A stretch of DNA of 64,000 nt from Hominisplanchenecus_A murintestinalis. GTDB lineage: Bacteria; Bacillota; Clostridia; Lachnospirales; Lachnospiraceae. Positions within the stretch are counted from its first letter, which is position 1, and every line of letters begins with the position of its first letter. Where the stretch lies: assembly GCF_943193015.1 (NCBI RefSeq), contig NZ_CALPCM010000011.1:29449-93448 (forward strand), in the 5' to 3' direction. Positions 41,588-51,200 of this stretch are shown here, one piece after another. The notes under the pieces were generated by a model. It searched no databases. It was not told the DNA's origin and worked only from the letters and a program-made list of their open reading frames with translations. The position numbers and the translations under genes are program-made.

Positions 41588-41699
41588 CCAAATCCCCCTT
41601 TCCCTCGGAAAGCCTGTTAATCTGCAGCACGCACATACACGCCACGCCGACCATGCCGCCGAGCGTTGTGCCGAGGATAAAATATAAGAAATTACTCAT
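41535..41699 (-). CDS. Small membrane protein, DUF3789-like
   Basis: The 54-residue ORF starts MSNFLYFILGTTLGGMVGVACMCVLQIN, one membrane helix with a glycine zipper, then a charged tail. It overlaps the MobC-like start. Similar short proteins (DUF3789) are usual before mobC in this ICE group. Function unknown. Confidence 0.7.
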   Translation of the reverse strand: MSNFLYFILGTTLGGMVGVACMCVLQINRLSEGKGDLDAETKRADTVPTDRGRS

Positions 41700-41735
41700 T
41701 CTTGGATTCCTTTCTGTGACCGCCGTACCGCACAC

Positions 41736-41859
41736 GGCATGGCGGCATACTTTAACATTGTTCTTTTAACGGGGTATTAGGGGAACTGTCCCCTAACAAG
41801 CGAATTTTGTTTCCATCGGCAGATGGATAACCAAATTCAGTGCTTGGTAAGACGTGTCT
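41736..41859. other. Probable oriT of element B
   Basis: The short gap upstream of the mob genes has a perfect hairpin, TTAGGGGA-ACTG-TCCCCTAA (41777-41796), followed by CAAGCGAATTTTG. It matches the position and shape of the element A hairpin at 6506-6526. The nick site is not defined by sequence alone. Confidence 0.6.
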
Positions 41860-42150
41860 TTAATCCCCACCCTCATGACAGCATCCTTTACATACCGTTC
41901 TGAAGCACGGACACTCCGAACAGCAGCCGTCCTCAAAATCCTCTCCCTCGGATTCGATTTCTTCCCCTGCATCCTCCATAGGGTCGTTAATCTCGGCTTC
42001 GCCGCAGACAAAATCCTCTTGGGAAAACTTCACAAGGTCGGTATCAAACAGGACGGTCTTTAACTTCTCCGCCGCCTGTTCGGGGCTGTCGGCATGGATG
42101 GAAACGGTCTTTGCATAGTGGGCGACAAGGGTCACTTCATAGTTTTTCAA
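41860..42150 (-). CDS. DpnD/PcfM-like small protein
   Basis: The 96-residue product starts MKNYEVTLVAHYAKTVSIHADSPEQAAEKL, a pattern like DpnD/PcfM-type small proteins, followed by an acidic segment and a Cys-rich end (CCSECPCFRTVCKGCC) that may bind metal. It lies between primase and oriT. The role is unknown. Confidence 0.6.
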   Translation of the reverse strand: MKNYEVTLVAHYAKTVSIHADSPEQAAEKLKTVLFDTDLVKFSQEDFVCGEAEINDPMEDAGEEIESEGEDFEDGCCSECPCFRTVCKGCCHEGGD

Positions 42151-42223
42151 TCGGTCTTTCCTCCCTTTTGGTCTTAAATTTAATGATAGTTACGTTGTTC
42201 CTAACAGAAAAATCTTCACGCAG

Positions 42224-43213
42224 TCAGCGGGCATCCCTTCTTTCACGGCTCGGTTTCTGCCTTGCAATCCCCAGATAGGACATTAAAAAATCGTTGAAGT
42301 CCTTGCCAACTGGCGGCGGTTCATCAACGATTTGGTAGTCTTTCTGCAATAATTCTTTCAATGCGGCGGTACATAAACGACCTGCCCTGTCCTTATCCAG
42401 ATGCAGAAATATGGTCTTGATTTGTGGATTTGCTTTCAAAAAAGTCGTGAGGGCAATAGGAATTTTGCTTTCTTTCAGCTCTTTCTTCGGCTGATATACG
42501 CCCGACAACGAGAGAAGATTCTCTGCCTTATAATCCTTTCCCTCGCATTTTAAATAGGTGGCATAGGATAATAAATCAATGGCGGCTTCAAATAAATGCA
42601 CGGCATCGGTCGGGTCTTTTGCCAGAAGCCGAAACGAATACCGCTTGTCGCTGCCCGATGCGTCACGCTTGAAGTTCCCCATCGTGCCACGGCAGGCAGC
42701 ATATTTTGGCGTTCCGTTCTCATCTTTCCCGATAAAAACGGCGTTGTGGTAGTCGGCACTCTCGAAAATAATCCCCTCGGCAATGCACTCTTGAATAATC
42801 TGGTAGTCAATGCCACGCCCGAAAAGATACTCTGCCACCCTGTCACAATTTTTGTTCTTCGGCGGCAGGAGCAGCACCTTTGGCTCGTCTTTCTTCACGG
42901 CAGGGGGCGGCGGTTTCCAGTCCGCCATCGTCTGCCCCGTGAGGGTTTCCACGGCTTCCACAAATCCGTATTCCTTGACTTTCATCAGATAGTCAAGGGC
43001 AGAATAGCCGCCGAAGCCCCTCGACCACCAGTACCATTTTCCGTTGGAAATCTTTAGGCTGTCATGCTCGGCGGTACAGTAGACGTTCGTCGTGCCTTTG
43101 ACTTTGACAAGGTTGCTCGGCTCATAGGCTCTAAGATAGGAGAGTAAATCTATCTGCCTTGCCTGCTCAAGCACGTCGGGGTCAATCTGCACATAGGGTC
43201 TGTTACTTCTCAT
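42224..43213 (-). CDS. DUF3991/Toprim primase-like protein
   Basis: The 329-residue protein starts YVQIDPDVLEQARQIDLLSYLRAYEP, then the zinc-finger-like YCTAEHDSLKISNGKWYWWSRG, DALDYLMKVK-type DUF3991 text, and the Toprim blocks HLFEAAIDLLSYATYL and FLHLDKDRAGRLCTAAL. It probably primes the complementary strand after transfer. Counterpart of the element A gene at 6705-7649. Confidence 0.82.
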   Translation of the reverse strand: MRSNRPYVQIDPDVLEQARQIDLLSYLRAYEPSNLVKVKGTTNVYCTAEHDSLKISNGKWYWWSRGFGGYSALDYLMKVKEYGFVEAVETLTGQTMADWKPPPPAVKKDEPKVLLLPPKNKNCDRVAEYLFGRGIDYQIIQECIAEGIIFESADYHNAVFIGKDENGTPKYAACRGTMGNFKRDASGSDKRYSFRLLAKDPTDAVHLFEAAIDLLSYATYLKCEGKDYKAENLLSLSGVYQPKKELKESKIPIALTTFLKANPQIKTIFLHLDKDRAGRLCTAALKELLQKDYQIVDEPPPVGKDFNDFLMSYLGIARQKPSRERRDAR

Positions 43214-43242
43214 TCAAATAAAATCACCTCCAGAAATGAATT

Positions 43243-43280
43243 TAGCCGAAGGATTTTCGCTAATGAAAACCTCTCGGCTA
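43243..43280 (-). terminator. Strong hairpin before the primase gene
   Basis: On the minus strand TAGCCGAGAGGTTTTC pairs with GAAAATCCTTCGGCTA around ATTAGC. No long T-run follows. It lies between the AT-rich islet and the primase gene and may mark the end of the inserted segment or limit read-through. Confidence 0.45.
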
Positions 43281-43401
43281 TGTAATAAATTCAATATTAA
43301 TTCTAATTTAAGTTGTCTGAAAACCGTAATTTATTGTTTGACAGCATTCTTTCTGTTTCAATCTACAACATTCTCTCAATTATAATGACTAAAGAAAATA
43401 T

Positions 43402-44124
43402 TTATTCTATTAAATTAGGATATCCTACATCTAAATCATATCCTGTACCATCTTCATTTCGTTTTAATTCGTAATATTGAATATACTCGTTTGTCATGCT
43501 GTCCGCAAACCAGATAAAAAATGTGACTCTTTTTCCCATTTTGTATGTTTGAACATTTAGTAATATTTCTTTTTTCTGATTTACTGTAAATACTTCTTTA
43601 AAGCTTATACCAGTTAAGTTTTCTCCCGTTCCAAAAGTTAAAGTGTTTGCAAATCCGTTTCCTATATTTGTAATAGATAAATATATAGGATAAAACTCTT
43701 GTGTAGCTTTTCCCTCTACATATTTTGGCTCATCTGCGATTTGAAATTTTTTTACAGTTCCAGATGGTTTTCCCACCACTTCTACATTAAGAAATGGCTG
43801 AATACTTTGTCTTTCCTTTTTTCTATCAGCTTCACGGGTAAACTGTATTGTATAAAAAACACCAAAAATTGCAATCGTTCCAGAAAATACACCACCAATG
43901 ATGCCACCCCAGTACGATGCTAGCGACCCAATCCAAGTTGCGTTAGCATCATTATCAATGGATAATTTGCCTATACTACATCGTATCACCTCTTCACACT
44001 TCAAGGACAATAATACAAATAAAATAGCGATAATGATACCCATTAAAACTGGCTTTATCCATTTTTTCTTTTTGCGTTTTAATTGATTCTTTCCAAATCG
44101 CGATATATCCATTTCATTTTTCAT
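43402..44124 (-). CDS. Two-helix membrane protein in AT-rich islet
   Basis: The 240-residue protein has a basic start (KNQLKRKKKKWIK), two membrane helices (about 24-44 and 69-92, WGGIIGGVFSGTIAIFGVFYTI), a charged linker, and a beta-rich cytoplasmic domain (about 105-240). Membrane anchor plus soluble sensor-like domain is a layout seen in some small phage-defence proteins, but no family is recognised. Clearly more AT-rich than its neighbours, so probably acquired separately. Confidence 0.6.
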   Translation of the reverse strand: MKNEMDISRFGKNQLKRKKKKWIKPVLMGIIIAILFVLLSLKCEEVIRCSIGKLSIDNDANATWIGSLASYWGGIIGGVFSGTIAIFGVFYTIQFTREADRKKERQSIQPFLNVEVVGKPSGTVKKFQIADEPKYVEGKATQEFYPIYLSITNIGNGFANTLTFGTGENLTGISFKEVFTVNQKKEILLNVQTYKMGKRVTFFIWFADSMTNEYIQYYELKRNEDGTGYDLDVGYPNLIE

Positions 44125-44197
44125 TTACTCAACCGCCTTTTCAAATGCCACCGTCTGCTCCTTCATAGAAATCTTCTTAATCAATTTTTACCGTTTA

Positions 44198-44713
44198 TTA
44201 TTTTATCATTTTAATAATTTTCTCTGCGACACTATCTATATTCATATCTGATGTATCTATTCTAACTGCATCAGAATAATGATTTTTCAAATATATAGTT
44301 GCAGTTTGAAAATACGTTTTTGCTAAATCCACATCTCTATTTTCTTGGTTTTCTATACGTTGATACAAAATCTTTTCTGATGCAGTTAAGATAAAATGAT
44401 AGCATTCAACATCTACAAAAGTATTTACAAGTTTCTGATTACAATAATCATTAATCAATGCAATCGGAACAATTATATAATCATAATCTCCGCCTTGTAT
44501 CAAAGTCAATATTTTATTTCTAAGTGCATCAATCAAATATCTTTTCGCTTCAGGATACCTTTCTCCAAAAAAATCAGAAATAGAATTTGGTTTATATTCC
44601 TTTTGCAAAGCATCAAACTCAAGTAAACACATATTATTAATTCTTTTAGCAATTACATTGGCAACAGCAGTCTTTCCACTCCCAAAAGTTCCATCTATCC
44701 ATATTATTTTCAT
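44198..44713 (-). CDS. TmrB-like P-loop ATPase/kinase
   Basis: The 171-residue protein starts MKIIWIDGTFGSGKTAVAN with Walker A GTFGSGKT, then IIVPIALIN and HFILTASEKILYQRI, which parallel TmrB-type proteins (tunicamycin resistance) and related small nucleotide kinases. It ends in a helix IDSVAEKIIKMIK, also typical. It lies in the AT-rich islet with the membrane protein downstream. Possible drug tolerance gene; the substrate is unknown. Confidence 0.65.
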   Translation of the reverse strand: MKIIWIDGTFGSGKTAVANVIAKRINNMCLLEFDALQKEYKPNSISDFFGERYPEAKRYLIDALRNKILTLIQGGDYDYIIVPIALINDYCNQKLVNTFVDVECYHFILTASEKILYQRIENQENRDVDLAKTYFQTATIYLKNHYSDAVRIDTSDMNIDSVAEKIIKMIK

Positions 44714-44885
44714 ATTCTCACCTGCAACTTCTTATTTATTGCTCTTATTGTACATCCAGATTATGAATTTTTCAAGCCAGTCAAGCTATTGCATTTCTGC
44801 TCCATAGAAATATTATTCCTTTTAAGCTATATAAAAAGACGGCATCAACACTCACGCCAATACCGCCTTTTTCTCGGTCAGTCCG

Positions 44886-45215
44886 TTATAAAATCCCTGC
44901 CTTTTTCAGATACCCCACGCTGTCATAGCAGCCACGGAAGTAGACCGACTGCATCTCCATGTCTGTAAGTTTGTTCCTAAGCTCCATCACTTTAATCAGT
45001 GCGGCACATTCTTCCTCGGTCAGTTCCGCCGCTGTTTCCGTGTCAAACACGCCTAAGACTTTCGGATGTTTCTCATATAAGCCCTCAATCTCGGCTCTTA
45101 TGGCACGGTATTCCTCATTTTCTTTGGACAGTTTTGCGATGACAGAGCCGAGATATTCATTAAAAACATTGTCATGAACATCTACAAAAGTTTCAAATCT
45201 GAACGCATCAGACAT
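44886..45215 (-). CDS. Small helical ICE protein of unknown function
   Basis: The 109-residue product (SDAFRFETFVDVHDNVFNEYLGSVIAKLSKENEEYRAI) is all-helical and soluble, ending YFRGCYDSVGYLKKAGIL. It lies between the islet and the helicase gene, has backbone-like base use, and follows the helicase in the same direction. It resembles small conserved proteins seen next to the helicase in related ICEs, from memory of the pattern only. Confidence 0.65.
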   Translation of the reverse strand: MSDAFRFETFVDVHDNVFNEYLGSVIAKLSKENEEYRAIRAEIEGLYEKHPKVLGVFDTETAAELTEEECAALIKVMELRNKLTDMEMQSVYFRGCYDSVGYLKKAGIL

Positions 45216-45294
45216 TCTTCCTCACCTCCGATTTTTTCTAATCGTCCTTTATTATACTGCCCAGAAATACTCAATACAAATGTGCAAACTGGAT

Positions 45295-48200
45295 TTAACG
45301 CTCCCTGTCCGCACTTTTTTTCTCTGGCTGCTCATCGTTCTGCTCTGGCTCATCGTCAATAACAGTCTTGTCTTTTTCATTCAGATTCAGTTCGATATTG
45401 AGGGCGTTCAGCCGTTCCGTCTTTTCTTTCAGCTCATTTTCAAAGGCAAACGGCTTCTTCACTTCCTCTTTTGCGGTTTCAAGCTGTGCGGTGGTTTCCT
45501 CCTTTCTGGTCTTGGCGGCTTCCAGTCTTGCGGGAAGTTTGGCAATCTCATTCTCAATTCTCGTTAAATTGCCGAGGGCATCCGTTCCTAAATCCACTTT
45601 GTATTTCCTCATTCCGCATAAATTTAAGCAGTAGTGGGCATTGACCGTATCATAGAAAACCTCCATCTGGAAGCCACGGTAGCTGCCGATTTGTATCGGC
45701 TGTGACAGCGGGTTTTCCTTGCAGATGGCAAGGAGCATTTCGCCTGCGTCCGCTTTTTCTTTGTAGGTCACGCCGTTTAAGGTCATCGGGCAGAATTTAT
45801 CCTCGCCCTGCGGCATATGCTGGCTTGCAATCTTGGCATCATTTCCATATCCTACAATGCGTTCCCCATACTCCTTAATCTCCTGCGGGTAGTGCTTCAG
45901 TATCCTGTCCTCAAGGTCGTAATGCTCGGAAAGGTAGCTCTGCTTCAAGACTTTCAGCTTCGCCACCTGCATATCCAAATCCATTTTTTCCTTAAAGCGT
46001 TCATCGCCCGTGGCAAGCATTTTCACCTCCGCAAAAGAGAGGGCGACCTCGTCCACGTCCTCGGCAGAACGCACGGGGCTTTTGCTCGTCATTATCTGGG
46101 AGATGAATTTCTGCTTTCCCTCGACAAGCTGATAGAGATACGCATCAAATGTCTGTTCTGTCACATAGCGGTAAACTTCCACTTCGGGAAACATATTGCC
46201 CTGACGTTCCAGACGACCTTGACGCTGTTCCAAGCATGACGGCTTCCACGGGCAGTCGAGGTTATGAATGGCAATCAGCCTGTCCTGCACGTTTGTACCT
46301 GCGCCCATCTTCTGGGTAGAGCCGAACAATATACGCACTTCGCCGCTCCTTACCTTTGCGAACAGCTCCTTTTTCTGTGCGTCGGTATTCGCTTCATGGA
46401 TGAAACGCACTTGCTCCGCAGGGATTCCACGCCGTATCAACTTTTCCCTCATGTCATCGTAGACATTAAACATGCCGTCATTTTTCGGTGTGCTGAGGTC
46501 GCAAAACAAGAGCTGTGCAGCCTTTGTGTCGGCGTGTCCCTCCCAGATGCGGTACATATTTTCCACGCAGGCGTTGACTTTGCTGTTCGGGTCGTCTGGC
46601 AGCATCGGGTCAATCAATCTCTGGTCTAGGGCAAGCTGCCGCCCGTCGTTTGTCACTTTGAGCATATTATCTGTTTGTGGTTTTACCAGTCTTGCACGGA
46701 TTTTCTCTGCCCGCTTCGCAAGCCCCGCCACCATTTCGCTCTGAATTTCACTCGGTTTGGTCTTGATGTTGTGGTAATTGACCTTTGGCACGGGGAGCTT
46801 TAGCATATCGGCAGTCTGGATGTCCGCAACCTCACGGAACATCTGCATCAGTTCTGGCAGGTTGTAGAACTTCGCAAACCTCGTCTTGGCTCGGTAATTC
46901 GTGCCTTCGGGGGCGAGTTCCAGAGCCGTGACTGTTTCGCCGAACGTGGAAGCCCAACTGTCAAAATGCTGCAACCCGTTCCTTGCGAGGGTGTCATACT
47001 GCAAGTACCGCTGCACGGAATACATCTCGACCATTGAGTTACTTATAGGCGTTCCCGTTGCGAAAACCACGCCACGGTTGCCCGTGATTTCGTCCAGATA
47101 ACGGCATTTCATAAACAAATCGCTTGACTTCTGGGCTTCGGTCTGGGCGATGCCGCCGACGTTCCGCATCTTTGTGTAAAGGTAAAGGTTCTTGTAAAAA
47201 TGGCTCTCATCTATAAAGAGCCTGTCTATGCCCAGTTCCTCAAAGTTTATCACGCTGTCTTTCCGTTTGGTGTCGTTGAGTTTATCGAGCTTCGCCTTGA
47301 TTGCTTTCCTCGTTTTCATGAGCTGCTTGACCGTGAACTGCTCCCCGTGGGATGCCTGCACGTCGTCTATCCCCATCTCTATATCGTCAAGCTGCCGCAT
47401 GAGCTGTTCCCTCTGGCGTTCCTCGCTGATGGGGATTTTCTCGAACTGGCTATGCCCGATAATCACCGCATCATACGCCCCCGTCGCAATCCTGCCGCAG
47501 AACTTTTTGCGGTTTCCCGTTTCAAAATCCCGCTTGGTAGTCACAAGGATATTGGCAGATGGATAGAGCCTTAAATACTCCGACGCCCACTGCCCGACAA
47601 GGTGATTCGGCACAACAAACATGGATTTCTGGCATAAGCCGAGCCGCTTGCTTTCCTGTGCGGCGGCTACCATTTCAAAGGTTTTTCCCGCACCTACCTT
47701 GTGGGCAAGGAGCGTGTTGCCGCCGTATAGGATATGGGCGATGGCGTTCACTTGATGCGGTCTTAGCTGGATTTCTGGGCTGATGCCTCCAAATGTGATA
47801 TGGCTTCCGTCGTATTCACGGGGACGGATGGAATTAAATGTGTCATTATAATAGCGTACAAGCCTGTTCCTCCGCTCTGGGTCTTTCCAAATCCAGTCCT
47901 GAAACGCCTGCTTTATCACCTCCTGCTTTGCCTGCGCCGCCGTGGTTTCCTTATGGTTCAGCACCGCTTTTTTATTGTTGTGTTCATCATAAACATAGTC
48001 AAAGATGCGGGTGTCACGGAGATTTAAAGTGTCCTCCATAATGCGGTATGCGCTCGCCCGCTTCGTGCCGTAAGTGCTGTCCGCCTTGACATTCCCAATG
48101 TCGGAACTCTTATTCTCGATGAACCAGTCGCCGTTATATGCCGTGTAGCGCACTTGCAGCCTGCCCGCCGCATAGCTTGACGGCGTTAAAAGCTCCATCA

Positions 48201-51200
48201 TAAACTGCTGTATATCCTCCTGCGGTATCCATGTCGTGCCGAGACGGACGGAGATTTCGCTTGCAGGCAAATCCTTTGGGATGACTTTTTCCAGAGCCGC
48301 CACGTTGACTGCAAGCTCTGGGTCTGACTTTGCCGCTATCCCTGCAACTTTCAGTTTCTCCCGCACATTCCCCGATAAATACTCGTCTGCGGTCACATAC
48401 CTTGCAGGCTCACAAGACGGCACTTTGTAGATAACGCCCTGCAATTCCTTAATGATTTCTTCCTCTGACCTGCAAGTGAGCCGTGCCATATAGGGCAAAT
48501 CGACACGGGCTTTCTCCCCGATGGAGAGGGCGAGGGCTTCGCTGGCGGTTTCCACAAAAGTCACTTCTCGGTGGGGCTTTATCGTCCGTTTCGTGAACAT
48601 ATCCGCCTTGCGTTTGAATTTCCCCTCGTCGTCAAGCACTTCAAGGGAACAGAGTAAGAAATAACTTTCATCTGCCCCAAAAGCGAGGTAGTTCCCCCTG
48701 CTGTTGATTAAGCCGTACCTTTTGGTAAAGGCATCATATAATCGGTTTAGGTTTTCCTGCTCGGTCTGTATCATTTCCTCTGGGCAGTCGTCGGTCTGGT
48801 ACTGGATGAGCTTCCTCACGCAGTCACGGATTTCCAACAGTCCCCTGATGCGGTTCTCCGCCGTCATGGACACGTTTGCAGGGGTCATCTCGTTATTCTC
48901 TCGGAAGTAGACCTTGCCGCCCACAAGGGCAAAAGAGAAGTTCCGCACGTTCGGGTCGGCGGGGATGGCTTTCTCCTGCTCATCAGAGATACGGTCAACC
49001 TCATTTTCTATCTCTGGGATTTCGCCATTTATCCGCTGAATGGCTTCATGGAGAAGCCCCGCAAGCGGCACGTCGGGGTAGGCTTTGCAGGCACTGTCCA
49101 TGCCGAACCTCGTGCTTTCCATCTTCATCTCGCCAAGCACCATCTCTGGATGCTGGACAAAGTAGCTGTTCATCGTGACGCCGTTTTCGTCTGTGTCGAG
49201 GTGTACCCACTCTGGCTCTATCTCTATGATGCGGTCACGTTTCTGTAAAATAAGGATATCGCTCGTGACTTCCGTTCCTGCATTTGCCCGAAACGTGCTG
49301 TCGGGAAGCCTCACCGCACCTAAAAGCTCGGCTCTCTGTGCGATATATTTCCGCACTTCTGGGCTTGTCTTGTCCATCGTCCCCTTAGAGGTGATGAACA
49401 TCACAACGCCGCCTGAGCGCACCTTGTCCAGTGCCTTTGCAATAAAATAGTCGTGGATTAGGAACTTCTGGGCGTTGTAGCGGCTGTCGTTGACTTTGAA
49501 CTCCCCGAACGGGATGTTGCCAAGCACCACGTCAAAATGATTGTCTGGGAGCTTCGTTTCCTCAAACCCCTCAATAGCAATGCTGGCTTTCTGGTAGAGC
49601 TGCTTCGCAATCCTGCCCGATAACGGGTCAATCTCAATGCCATGCAGCTTTGATTTCTCCATGCTGTCGGGTAACAACCCTAAAAAATTGCCCGTGCCGC
49701 AGGACGGCTCTAAAATATTCCCCTGTGAAAATCCCAAATGGTCAAGTGCTTCATACATCGCCTTAATGACAATAGGCGGCGTATAAAAAGCTGTCAGCGT
49801 GGATTCCATAGCGGCATGGTATTCCTCATCGGAGAGTGCTGATTTTAATTCTTTATATTCGTTCTCCCATGCCGCATTATTGCTGTCAAACGCCATCGAC
49901 AGACCGCCCCACCCGACATATTTTGCAAGGGTTTCCTGTTCTTCGGGCGTGGCAAGGCGGTTTTCTATCTGAAGGTCGTGGAGAAGCCTTATTGCGGACA
50001 TATTGTTTCGGAACTTTTCTTTTGCGCCGCCAACGCCTAACGTATCATCGGTAATGCGGTAGTTATGGCAGTCGGCGGAGAGGGGGAGCAGCTTATAGGC
50101 GTTCAGAGTGCCTTTCTGGTAACTGTCCGCATATTTGCGGAACTCATCATCGGGCATATACGCAAGCTGTTTCAGCCATTCGTCCGAAGCAATCCCCACA
50201 AGGCTGTCGCCGTTCTTATCCATGAAAAGGGTGTCTATATCCTCTTGCAATGCGGCATGTCCCGCACTGTCTTTTGCCCTTTCCAGTCTGGAGCGGAGCG
50301 TGTCTGCCAGATTCTGGCTCTGCGGTTTCTGCTCTGGCTCGTCAAAGCGTATCTTCTCCACCACAATGTCATAGGGAAGCCCGTTCTCCACGGCGGGGTA
50401 TTCCGCCACGGTTTCCGTGGTCGGCTCTGCGGGGGATTCTGTTTTTTCTTCGGATGGTAATTCTTTCTCTGCCTGCTCCAAGAGCCTGCGGACATAGCCG
50501 ACTTTCTCCACACGGTTTATCGGGAAGCCTACGTTGTTCTGAAATGTGATGTCACGCATGGAAACGTCGCCGCTGATTTTCCCGACGCTCTCAATAAGAT
50601 AACGGCGGTTGTCAATCATAAGCTCTTTGCCGATAAGGTCAGAATTATCCTGCTTTTCATCCGTCCCAGACGGGGCAGACTCTGATTTCTGCTGTTCCTC
50701 ACGCTCCGCATCTTTCGCTGCAAATAGCTCCGTGATATGCTCCGCACTGTTTAAGGTGTCGGCGTATTCCTGTGCTTCTTCCTCGGTTTCAAAGGTCTGG
50801 TAGATGCCGCCTACGTCGTAATATCGGTCGGCACTGTCCTCTGGGGCTTCATTATTCCGTATGATAAATGGGTCAGCAAAAGCATCGGAAGTCTGCTCTA
50901 CCGTGTAATGGGGCTTCTGTTCTGTTTCATCAGAGATGATGTCTGGGCTTGGGTTTTCAGCCGCCTTTTTGTTTTCCTCCCAATAGAACGGCTCAAGCTG
51001 TTCCTCCGTCAAGGACACTAAATCGTGGTAGTACAGATTGGAAAGTGCGTTCTGGATAAGGTCGGCAAGGTCATTATACTGCGTATATTCTGCAAGAACG
51101 CCGTCCACATACGTTTCCATGCGATACTGCAAGAGGTTGACGGATACCTGTATCCCATGCAAGCCGTCCTCGGTATTCTGAAAGGCAATCTTGACGTTGG

